This document shows positions 8,822-15,647 of a stretch of DNA of 64,000 nt, piece after piece. The stretch is taken from positions 1 to 64,000 of the forward strand of contig CANRCT010000012.1 of NCBI GenBank assembly GCA_947629175.1. The letters are read 5' to 3'. Within the stretch, counting starts at the first letter, position 1. Every line of letters begins with the position of its first letter. A model generated the notes under the pieces. The model was not told where the DNA came from. It searched no databases and saw nothing but the letters and a program-made list of their open reading frames with translations. The DNA is from an uncultured Muribaculaceae bacterium. Lineage in GTDB: Bacteria; Bacteroidota; Bacteroidia; Bacteroidales; Muribaculaceae. The translations under genes and the position numbers were made by a program.

Positions 8822-9900
8822 TGTTTTGGTGGTGTTGAGGTTTTGTTGATTGCATCAGTATCCGGGTTATACCGTTCAACAGACACGAGGGTGAGTTGCA
8901 GGTCATCAATTAGTTTCTGCAACATCGGGTTACGGCGTATCATAGTTTGCAGCACGGCTTGGTCAGGCTCGATTTGCAGGAGGTAGTCTGCTATGTCAAG
9001 TCCCGCTTTTCGCTCGTCGTCGGTGGCAACTTCTTCAAGGTAGTTGAAGATACTTGCCTCGATACCGAGATTGCAAAGCAAACTCAGTTTCTGTCGCCAT
9101 TGGTCGGTCGCGCCTATATCGGGATACAGGATTACCTGACGGCCTCGGAGAACACAGAGTGCGTCGGAATTAAAGCAACCGTTTTTACCGCCGGATGCGA
9201 GCCAAACATATTCGGGCAGATAATAAGCTGCCACAAGTGCCGTCTTTTCGCTCTCGACAATGGCAACCGGCTTGCCCCTGTTCATCGGCAACAGGTGTTC
9301 GCCGAAAAAGCACTGACGCAGATTGAACTCGGGCAACTTCAACAGCGAATGAACCCATGTGACATGGTTGAACGGGTGCTTGACACGTTTGCCGCTGTCT
9401 GCATCATAGAGCATGACTTTCCCGGTACGAACACTGCCATTGATGTCGGTCTGCCAGAATACGCATGACCCCGGCCAGTGCTTCGATGTACCTACGCGAT
9501 AATCTTTCATCAGCCTAAGGGCTTCCTCGGCTCCGAACTTGGAGTGGAGGAACAGATAGAGGTTGTTCTTCTCATATCCGTGCAGAGTCTGTGCAACAGT
9601 CTCTGCCGCGATGAACGATGTCGGCTTTCGCTGCTCGGTCTGCTTGGCTCGCCATGCTGACGGAGCTGTGAAATCAGAGTGCAAGGGCTTAGCCTCCGGA
9701 TTACGCTCAAAATATTCCTTCGGTGTCAGGTGGTAGCCGCAGCTCTGCTCATGGTCGCATCTGCCAACATCATCAGGAAACGAGATTTGTTTCTCAGTGT
9801 CGATATATCGGCTGAAGCAACGCTTCTTATGACAGGCAGGGCAACAGTATCGGCTTCCAACTCCCTTATAGGGCTGGAGAATGAATCGGTGTGCGTTCAT
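8818..9900 (-). CDS. Toprim-like zinc-ribbon protein (DUF6371 type)
   Basis: A 360-residue protein. An N-terminal zinc ribbon is visible as CCPAC near residue 20 and CDHEQSC near residue 50. The middle carries toprim-like features: VAIVESEKTA with the acidic residue, then a glycine-rich ASGGKNG and an ILYPD strand. This is the layout of primase-like DUF6371 proteins of Bacteroidales plasmids and mobile elements. It likely acts with the DUF3987 ATPase upstream in replication or second-strand priming of the excised element, by analogy with primase-helicase pairs; that role is inference. It shares an operon with DUF3408. Confidence 0.75.
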   Translation of the reverse strand: MNAHRFILQPYKGVGSRYCCPACHKKRCFSRYIDTEKQISFPDDVGRCDHEQSCGYHLTPKEYFERNPEAKPLHSDFTAPSAWRAKQTEQRKPTSFIAAETVAQTLHGYEKNNLYLFLHSKFGAEEALRLMKDYRVGTSKHWPGSCVFWQTDINGSVRTGKVMLYDADSGKRVKHPFNHVTWVHSLLKLPEFNLRQCFFGEHLLPMNRGKPVAIVESEKTALVAAYYLPEYVWLASGGKNGCFNSDALCVLRGRQVILYPDIGATDQWRQKLSLLCNLGIEASIFNYLEEVATDDERKAGLDIADYLLQIEPDQAVLQTMIRRNPMLQKLIDDLQLTLVSVERYNPDTDAINKTSTPPKQ

Positions 9901-9937
9901 AGATTCTCAAAGATTTTGCTTGCATTTTCTGCGTAAC

Positions 9938-9963
9938 CCGCATTTTGTCGGTTCAAAATGCGG
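9938..9963. promoter_or_regulatory. Hairpin between the DUF3987 and toprim-like genes
   Basis: A 10-bp perfect inverted repeat (CCGCATTTTG at 9938-9947, partner at 9954-9963, 6-nt loop) sits inside a second weaker pair (TTTCTGC before it and GCAGAAA after it). No T run follows, so it may be an RNA processing or attenuation hairpin rather than a full terminator. Confidence 0.45.
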
Positions 9964-9984
9964 AAAATGCAGAAAGCGCAGGTG

Positions 9985-11346
9985 TCAGAGTTTGGAATAA
10001 TGTCCATGTTTCTCACGCTGGAAATAGGTGCCTAATGAGACTGACCGTTTGAGAAAGTCCTGAAACGTGCGTCCCGGCATACCGTTCTCTTTTGCCACGG
10101 CTATCCCTTCCTCGGTCGTGAAACAGTCGGGCAGAGCGGCGATTATGGCTCTCTGCTGCTCGGTCAGCGACATTTCGCTGATGATGCCATGCACTTTTCT
10201 GGCGGTCGCCTTGAAATAATCCACAAGCGATATGGCGTTCTCGACGGAAAGGATGTCTATGTTCGTTCTGTCGGCTTCTCCGCAGGCCCACCGAGCCATC
10301 TGCAATATCAGGCAGAAACGTATGGCATGGAAATCGAACTTGTTGTAAACGCCTTTCAGCGCATCACAGTCCTCGCGGTTACATTCCTCGGTGTTCTGAC
10401 GCTGCCATTCGTAGAGCCTTGCTTTCGCGTCCGGCGCAAAGGGTAGGATATTGGCTATGACATTGCCGTCGGAATCTGTTTCGTATGGAATAGCGACGAG
10501 CCTTTCTATTATCTCCGCCCATGCCGCTTCTATGTCGAAAGTCGGCTCCTTGTCGCTCCACGGCTGTTTGTCCTGATTATGGGGCATGACGAACAGCAGA
10601 CGGTCGATAAAACCGTTTGATGAGCGGCTGCCCTGTGCCAATTCGTTGAGTATGCCGTTCTGGATAGTTCCTACCACCGAGATAAAGGGGCGGCTGATAT
10701 AGACCGAGTTCTTTACCCCCTTGCGGTCGGAAAACGACGGATTGGCATTGAACAGCTTTAGCCAGTATTCTTCATCGGAGCCTTTGTTGTATCGGTTGAA
10801 GCTCTTGAACCAGCCCGCAAGTTCGTCATTCCACATGGCTATCCCTCTCAGATTCTGTGAGTGGATTAGCAGCATGGCTTCGGGAGTGGCATCGGAAATC
10901 AGGAACCGTTTGCATACCGGTGCAACGGGATGAGGCTCGCTGCGTTCCTTCATGGGCAGTTCGCGCTGACGCTCGTATTCCTCACACGCCTTGATGTAGG
11001 CACGGGTCGCGGCACCGTCCAATTCGGAGAATGGTCGTATGGCAAAGTTCAGCGGATGCGACTTGCACGCTCCCGGTCTGCCGACAAGAGCCATGAACAG
11101 AATCGCGCTCTCATCCCATTTCCCTTTGAGCCGGGCGAAATGGGTGTTGCCGATACCGAGACCGACAGCCACAAGCATAGCCCCTGCAAGATAATCCACC
11201 GGATATCCGTAACAGTCGTTAGCCTCCCTGACGATTCTCTGAATTTTCATCGGCAATGCGCCAAGCGGAAAATCCCCGCCCCGGACTTTTACACTCATAT
11301 CAACGGCCTTGCCGAGTACGAGCATCGGGTCAACAGATTTCTCCAT
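9985..11346 (-). CDS. DUF3987 P-loop protein of the IME replication/maintenance module
   Basis: A 453-residue protein of the DUF3987 family. A Walker A motif, GRPGACKS, is near residue 95, and a Walker B-like stretch (AMWNDELAGWF) near residue 195. The C terminus (ALPDCFTTEEGIAVAKENG, then RTFQDFLKR) looks like a winged helix. DUF3987 proteins are primase/helicase-like ATPases carried by prophages, plasmids and mobilizable elements. The gene starts 3 bp after the HTH gene and is followed by the zinc-ribbon toprim protein, so the three probably act together on the excised circle. IME2 carries a close equivalent (29265-30608). Confidence 0.8.
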   Translation of the reverse strand: MEKSVDPMLVLGKAVDMSVKVRGGDFPLGALPMKIQRIVREANDCYGYPVDYLAGAMLVAVGLGIGNTHFARLKGKWDESAILFMALVGRPGACKSHPLNFAIRPFSELDGAATRAYIKACEEYERQRELPMKERSEPHPVAPVCKRFLISDATPEAMLLIHSQNLRGIAMWNDELAGWFKSFNRYNKGSDEEYWLKLFNANPSFSDRKGVKNSVYISRPFISVVGTIQNGILNELAQGSRSSNGFIDRLLFVMPHNQDKQPWSDKEPTFDIEAAWAEIIERLVAIPYETDSDGNVIANILPFAPDAKARLYEWQRQNTEECNREDCDALKGVYNKFDFHAIRFCLILQMARWACGEADRTNIDILSVENAISLVDYFKATARKVHGIISEMSLTEQQRAIIAALPDCFTTEEGIAVAKENGMPGRTFQDFLKRSVSLGTYFQREKHGHYSKL

Positions 11347-11349
11347 AGG

Positions 11350-11736
11350 CTAACGGCGATAAGTTGATTTGCCACGAGTGCCACGGCTGATCTCCGCTTC
11401 CATCTCGGCAAAGGAGAGGACGGATGACTGACGCTTGTTCTCCGTTACATGGGTCACGAGTTCGCTTTCGACGAAGCGCCACTCTTTTTCGCCCGGAACT
11501 TTGTAGGCCGGCAGTTTTCCTTCTTTGGCGAGGCGATAGATTGTGGACTTTGCCTTGCCGAGAATTTCACAGGCTTTTTCGATGCTTATGAATTTTGCGT
11601 TTGACTTAGGGTTGTTTCTCTCGGAGGCGAGTTGAGCGCGAAGTTCCCTCACCTCATCGGCCAGTTCTCTTACGAGGCTGACCAGCGATGACACTGCACC
11701 CGGCAGTTCATCGAATGTGATTACATTGTTCAACAT
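11350..11736 (-). CDS. Excisionase-type helix-turn-helix protein
   Basis: A 128-residue protein. The start at 11736 (MLNNVITFDEL) was chosen over an upstream ATG at 11853 because the extra residues fall across the promoter-like block and show no domain. Residues about 20-40 form a short coiled coil (VRELADEVRELRAQL). Residues about 48-100 are an HTH_17/MerR-like DNA-binding domain (FISIEKACEILGKAKSTIYRLAKEGKL). Such proteins sit immediately before DUF3987 in many Bacteroidales elements and probably control replication or excision. A perfect hairpin (11741-11774) lies just before the start codon. Confidence 0.8.
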   Translation of the reverse strand: MLNNVITFDELPGAVSSLVSLVRELADEVRELRAQLASERNNPKSNAKFISIEKACEILGKAKSTIYRLAKEGKLPAYKVPGEKEWRFVESELVTHVTENKRQSSVLSFAEMEAEISRGTRGKSTYRR

Positions 11737-11740
11737 ATAA

Positions 11741-11774
11741 GCTGGCGAACCCACTTTAATGTGAATTCGCCAGC
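11741..11774 (-). promoter_or_regulatory. Leader hairpin/operator of the HTH gene
   Basis: A perfect 9-bp inverted repeat, GCTGGCGAA at 11741-11749 and its complement at 11766-11774, ends 4 bp before the ATG at 11736. In RNA it would fold next to the start codon; in DNA it could be a dimer-binding operator just after the -7-like TACTTTGC. Confidence 0.5.
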
Positions 11775-11845
11775 AAAGTACGGAAGTGTTTAAATGGTGG
11801 AATTGAGCACCGGAATCTGTACCATTCCCACCGTCAGTCCACCAT
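11773..11845 (-). repeat. Copy A of a 73-bp promoter-like block
   Basis: This block upstream of the HTH gene aligns without gaps to 14417-14489 upstream of the integrase gene, with about 70% identity by eye. The best conserved parts are GGAAGTGTT, GTGGA and AGTCCACCA (plus-strand reading). The minus strand carries a -7-like TACTTTGC. It overlaps the 3' end of the membrane-protein gene. Confidence 0.65.
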
Positions 11846-11846
11846 A

Positions 11847-12917
11847 TCACCACCCGGTGTCATAGCCATATCTGTCAGGCTCTTCAACTATTTCATCACC
11901 AGGATTATAAGGATCAAGACCCATATCCATCATAGCAGCTTCCATCGCGCTCATTGCCCTTTGGGGTTTCTTGGGAGATTTAGATACCTTTTTAGGCTTT
12001 GACTGCTGTTTTTGGGGAACGGATTTTGTGGTAACATCTTCGGTGGGCGTTTCCACCTCAGCGTTTTCATCAGGAATTTTGAAGCTGCCAATATTCTTAT
12101 CAATTTTTATTCTGCCTTGCGTCCCGTTGCAGGTCAGCTTTCTCTCGATGGTGCAGACTTCAACATCCTTGAATGTATAAGGGAACGCCTGTTTAAGAAA
12201 ATGTGCTGTATGCAGATTATATTTATTGAACGGCTTGGCTATATTCCAGCCAAAGTGCATCATATCGGATGTGGTAAGTTCAGCCGGGAGCTGAATTGCC
12301 ATGTCCTCTGAAAAATCAGGTACGCCGGAGGTATGGATAAACTCAGTCACGATATTGATAATTCTCTCCACGACATCCTTGTCAACGAATGGAGACATCG
12401 TATAACCGACATAGAGAATTACATTCGCCTCTTTTTCATAGGCTCTGTCCTCTTGTCGTTTCTTTGCTTCCTCGCGCCGGCCTTCGTAGTCTATGACGAT
12501 TTTCTTCGGTGTCGGAGTCTCAATCTTGACTATACCGTTCTGTGGTGCCGTCTCGGGTGTGATAGGCGATTGTGGTTGTTGAATCGGGACCGGAGCCGGA
12601 GGTGCGTCAGTGATTTCTTCCGGGATGGATACAGGTTCAATCTTTTCCGGTTCACGTTGTTTGAAACCGAGCCATTTGAACAGCTTTTCAAAACATTTTA
12701 CTAATGCCGTGCCAAGAGTACGGGAAATAAACTCTTGGAAAGCGAGATACAGCAGAGCGAATACAACAAAAACACCGAGAAAGATAAGATTGGCGTTAAA
12801 GCCACTCATTCCTCTGATGTCGATTGCATATTGGCGGGCAACTGCGGCGAGAATCAGGGCAGCTATGCCTATCCAAAGCCATATCTGCCAGTGGTCGGGG
12901 AGGTGTCCGTTTTTCAT
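11847..12917 (-). CDS. Two-helix membrane protein of unknown function (IME1)
   Basis: A 356-residue protein I do not recognise. Two transmembrane helices are near residues 10-28 and 43-63 (IWLWIGIAALILAAVA and LIFLGVFVVFALLYLA). A proline-rich linker follows at residues about 95-140, then a soluble domain (about 150-290), and a lysine/proline-rich tail ending near DPYNPGDEIVEEPDRYG. The topology suggests a membrane anchor with a cytoplasmic or periplasmic domain. It lies between the integrase module and the HTH-DUF3987 module. Its 3' end overlaps the conserved promoter-like block of the next gene. Genes of this layout occur in related mobile elements, but I cannot name a function. Confidence 0.6.
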   Translation of the reverse strand: MKNGHLPDHWQIWLWIGIAALILAAVARQYAIDIRGMSGFNANLIFLGVFVVFALLYLAFQEFISRTLGTALVKCFEKLFKWLGFKQREPEKIEPVSIPEEITDAPPAPVPIQQPQSPITPETAPQNGIVKIETPTPKKIVIDYEGRREEAKKRQEDRAYEKEANVILYVGYTMSPFVDKDVVERIINIVTEFIHTSGVPDFSEDMAIQLPAELTTSDMMHFGWNIAKPFNKYNLHTAHFLKQAFPYTFKDVEVCTIERKLTCNGTQGRIKIDKNIGSFKIPDENAEVETPTEDVTTKSVPQKQQSKPKKVSKSPKKPQRAMSAMEAAMMDMGLDPYNPGDEIVEEPDRYGYDTGW

Positions 12918-12995
12918 TCAGGGTTTAATTATTGTAAAAATTTCATCAGTTTTTATAACGAACACAGCCCCAATGATGTTCACCGGGAAAATTAA

Positions 12996-13030
12996 GTGCC
13001 ACTCAAAATCAATGAAATGGCACTCAAAAT
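12996..13030. promoter_or_regulatory. CACTCAAAAT double repeat, possible operator
   Basis: CACTCAAAAT occurs at 13000-13009 and 13021-13030, exactly 21 bp (two helical turns) apart. GTGCCA at 12996 and TGGCAC at 13018 form an inverted repeat across the same segment. It lies between the HigA-like gene and the membrane-protein gene, a good place for a repressor site, possibly that of the HigA-like protein. Confidence 0.4.
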
Positions 13031-13043
13031 AAATTTGTGGAGA

Positions 13044-13223
13044 TTATGATTGCTCGGATTCTCCGATGGGATAATGTTTTAGCTCATATTTCCTTACAAT
13101 CTCGGAAACTTTAATTAGTTCAACGGCGTCTGGGCTATCTGATGGAGTATCATCAGATACAAGAGGCAACAATTCCTCAATTCGAGCAAGAGCAGATTCA
13201 TATTGCTGTTGGCTGATTTCCAT
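13044..13223 (-). CDS. Small HigA-like antitoxin N-terminal domain protein
   Basis: A 59-residue frame (MEISQQQYESALARIEELL to YPIGESEQS). It resembles the N-terminal, non-DNA-binding part of Bacteroidota HigA antitoxins (pattern: YxxALARIEELLPLV, then SDxxxxYExxHYPI). The XRE helix-turn-helix that normally follows is absent, and no higB toxin gene is adjacent. It may be a shortened regulator or a remnant. It is encoded between the integrase pseudogene and the membrane-protein gene. Confidence 0.55.
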   Translation of the reverse strand: MEISQQQYESALARIEELLPLVSDDTPSDSPDAVELIKVSEIVRKYELKHYPIGESEQS

Positions 13224-13284
13224 TTTGCTTAAGTTTTATGGTACAAAGTTAAGCCTAATCTTGAAAATATCAGTCATTTTAATC

Positions 13285-14390
13285 CTATTTCAGCGAAATA
13301 ACCTGAGATGCCTCTCGCGCACGCTCATCCACGACTTTTGCGTAGATTTGGGTATTCTTGACGCTCTTATGGGTCACATTCGGCTAATAGTGAGAATGTC
13401 AACACCGTTGGCTGCAAGGAGCGTGGCGAAACTGTGGCGCATCGTGTGGAAAGTGATGCGTCGGGTTAATCCGGCAGACTTTATCCACTCTTTCAGAGGA
13501 TGGTTGACCATGTGGCGTTTCAGACCTTTGAAAACAAGGCCTTCTGAACGCTCTCCGCACAGAGCCAGTGTTTCATCACTGATGGGGAGATTCGTTTCTT
13601 CTTCCGTTTTCTCGGTGCAGAGACGGATTAGATAGCCTCCGTCCTGACCCATCTGGATATGTTTCCATGAGAGTTGCAGGATGTCGCTGATTCGTAGCCC
13701 TGTCATGCAACTGAACAGCACAGCTTGTTTGAGTACGGGTATCTTGCAGGGAGTGGCGACAAGCTGCTTGACTTCTGCGAGTGTAAGAAACTCCTTCTTG
13801 ACCTCCTTCCACTCAATTTTTTCCAGAAAGTCATTGAGATTTTCGCGGATATATTTCTCCTGATAGGTGATTTTCAGCAGAGCGCGGAATGTTGACCAGT
13901 AGCCCGCAGCAGAATTGTGGGATATTGGCCCTTTGCCATTGTTGCGCTGACGCTGGGCGGAGAGAAGATATGTGCGGAAGCCATTGCAGAAATCCACCGT
14001 AAGATCGCCGAAAGTGCATTTGCCCTTGCAATAGATAGTGAAGTGGCGCAGAACGCAATCCCATTTCTGGTATTTCTGACGGCACTTCTGCTTGAAGTAG
14101 GCGAGGAAGTCCATGCGCAGCTTCTCTTTGTCGAGGAAGTCAAACTGTTCGTTGAGAAGTTGCTCGAAGCGGCGACAACGGATAGCTTCTGCCTTTTCCT
14201 CCATAGAGGCGTTGAACTGTTTTTCGCGCTCGTTTTTGGGCGAGGCGTAGATATAGATGCCGAGGGTTTCACGGCGGCTCATCTGGTTGGTATGGGGATT
14301 ACGGATGGCAGGATAGAAATCGAGATAGAGCGAGATGCGTCCACCCGATATAGCCTTCTTGCGAAGGAAAACTTTGGTGCATGTATTCAT
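13285..14390 (-). pseudogene. Tyrosine recombinase (integrase) of IME1, frameshifted before the catalytic tyrosine
   Basis: The first frame (14390 to 13374, 338 aa) has a SAM-like arm and core-binding domain and the start of a phage-integrase catalytic domain: Arg 233 in CMTGLRISDIL and HTMRH with Arg 318. It stops at TGA directly after ISRM. The neighbouring frame continues in family fashion as THKSVKNTQIYAKVVDERARE, ending at 13285, with the catalytic tyrosine codon at 13342-13344. Restoring one base near 13374-13377 (giving MLTHKS) rebuilds a full protein of about 367 aa. As read, the product lacks the nucleophilic tyrosine and cannot cleave DNA. The shift is not in a homopolymer; a true mutation and an assembly indel are both possible. 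Confidence 0.85.
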
Positions 14391-14416
14391 GTGCGTTGTG
14401 AATTAAAAGATTTGAT

Positions 14417-14489
14417 GCGAAGGTAGGAAGTGTTCAAACAGTGGACTCAGACACCCGGTTTTGTGGCATTTCCACCCATAGTCCACCAC
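14417..14489 (-). repeat. Copy B of the 73-bp promoter-like block, upstream of the integrase
   Basis: Gapless partner of 11773-11845. The minus strand has TACCTTCG where copy A has TACTTTGC, both near the -7 consensus. The shared parts are an AACACTTCC stretch next to the -7 position and a TGGTGGACT-containing distal part. Shared control of the integrase and the HTH-DUF3987 operon is the simplest reading. Confidence 0.65.
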
Positions 14490-14501
14490 AAATCCACCGC
14501 A

Positions 14502-15389
14502 TCATATCGTGGGTGGAGCAAACAGATTATCAAGCTCTTGCTTGGATATTTTTATGATTCTGCCAACCTTAACCTTACTTATGCAATAGGTCTTGATATA
14601 ATGGTAAAGTTGGTCGCGGGTCATGCTGTATTTTGCCATTGCCTCCTGCATGGTGTAGGTGTCCGGCTCATTGACGGCAACACCTTTGGCTTTGTCGAAA
14701 TGCCATTTTGAATATCTCGCCTCGCATCCGACTTTCTTTTTGGGAATACGCTCCTTTGACACGAGACTATAGATTGCCGAGAGCGTCATGCCATAACGCT
14801 CCTGTATCTCCGCTGCCGTGTACCAATCGGAAATATCTTCTTTGGGTGCTGACTTGGCAAAGAATCGGTCGATATGAGGTTTGCTCCAGAGCGTTTTGCC
14901 TCGCTGGATAAATTTCGGAAAGTTGTTTTCTTTCGCCGCCTTGAATAACCATGAGTTACTGATGCCAAATTTCTCCAGCACTTCTTTCGTGGTATAGAAC
15001 TCCGTTATCGGCTGTTTCTCTTTTGCCGGACGCAACTGGTATAGGTGCGAACCATCGAAAAGAGCATTAAGGCTCTCCCTGCTGATAAGTGTTTTGCCCT
15101 TGAACTGGAAACAAGGGATAGAGTTTGCGGCGAGATAATTGTAGATTGAAGCCCGGCATACACCGAGGAGTCTGGCGCATTGTGCCGGAGTGATGAACAG
15201 GCGTTTGTCATCGCTCATTTGTGGCGATGATGCCTTGGCTTGTTCCCGCTCGACATGCTCCTTGCGCTTCGCGTCCTTGTAGGCGTGTTCCGCGCATCTT
15301 TTACAGCAATAGCGGGTCGTGCATTTTCTCGCTGTGAACGTGCTGCCACACCATTCACAGGTCTTCGTAATTTCGATTGTGCTGCTCAT
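14502..15389 (-). CDS. Zinc-ribbon protein with four tandem excisionase-type HTH domains
   Basis: A 295-residue protein. A zinc ribbon opens it (CEWCGSTF, then CCKRCAEH, residues 12-38). Four repeats of the HTH_17 pattern follow: ITPAQCARLLGVCRASIYNYL (about 66), YTTKEVLEKFGISNSWLFKA (about 131), YTAAEIQERYGMTLSAIYSL (about 188) and YTMQEAMAKYSMTRDQLYHYI (about 246). Each is followed by a wing-like strand. The layout suggests binding along a series of repeated half-sites, as an excisionase or recombination directionality factor would do. Four 10-bp-spaced GTCTAA boxes lie 38 bp upstream, matching the number of domains. It is encoded next to the integrase at the element end. The excisionase role is inferred. 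Confidence 0.75.
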   Translation of the reverse strand: MSSTIEITKTCEWCGSTFTARKCTTRYCCKRCAEHAYKDAKRKEHVEREQAKASSPQMSDDKRLFITPAQCARLLGVCRASIYNYLAANSIPCFQFKGKTLISRESLNALFDGSHLYQLRPAKEKQPITEFYTTKEVLEKFGISNSWLFKAAKENNFPKFIQRGKTLWSKPHIDRFFAKSAPKEDISDWYTAAEIQERYGMTLSAIYSLVSKERIPKKKVGCEARYSKWHFDKAKGVAVNEPDTYTMQEAMAKYSMTRDQLYHYIKTYCISKVKVGRIIKISKQELDNLFAPPTI

Positions 15390-15426
15390 TTTACGCTGTT
15401 ATTTCTGTTAATATTCTGTTAAAAGT

Positions 15427-15466
15427 GTCTAACCGCGTCTATTGGAGTCTAAGGGTGTCTAAATCC
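15427..15466. repeat. Four GTCTAA boxes at 10-bp spacing
   Basis: GTCTAA occurs at 15427, 15447 and 15457, with GTCTAT at 15437. The spacing is exactly 10 bp, one DNA turn, so all boxes face the same side of the helix. The site lies between the four-HTH gene and the end of mnmE, where integrase arm sites or excisionase sites are expected. Confidence 0.65.
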
Positions 15467-15580
15467 TCTACTACCTCGCTGACGTGATAGCCCCGATTGG
15501 CTCACGAGATACAATCGGGATACAAAAATGGGCGTAAAATCGAGCAGAAACGGTTAAAACCGAGTAATGCGACAACAAAA

Positions 15581-15604
15581 ATGGCACCCCGTAAAGAGTG
15601 CCAT
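15581..15604 (-). terminator. mnmE terminator
   Basis: A stem with arms ATGGCAC (15581-15587) and GTGCCAT (15598-15604), followed on the minus strand by TTTTTGTTG. It is placed 44 bp after the mnmE stop, so it ends the nuclease-mnmE transcript near the IME1 border. Confidence 0.75.
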
Positions 15605-15647
15605 ACTAACAGATTATGCTAAATTGTAATCGTTTCTAACTATATAG

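Noticed and set aside
13044-13223. Complete HigBA toxin-antitoxin system in IME1
   Set aside because: Only the HigA-like N-terminal part is present; neither the helix-turn-helix half nor a HigB toxin gene is adjacent.
15427-15466. Possible CRISPR array near the four-HTH gene
   Set aside because: The repeats are only 6 bp with 4-bp spacers, and no cas genes are present; they fit protein-binding boxes.
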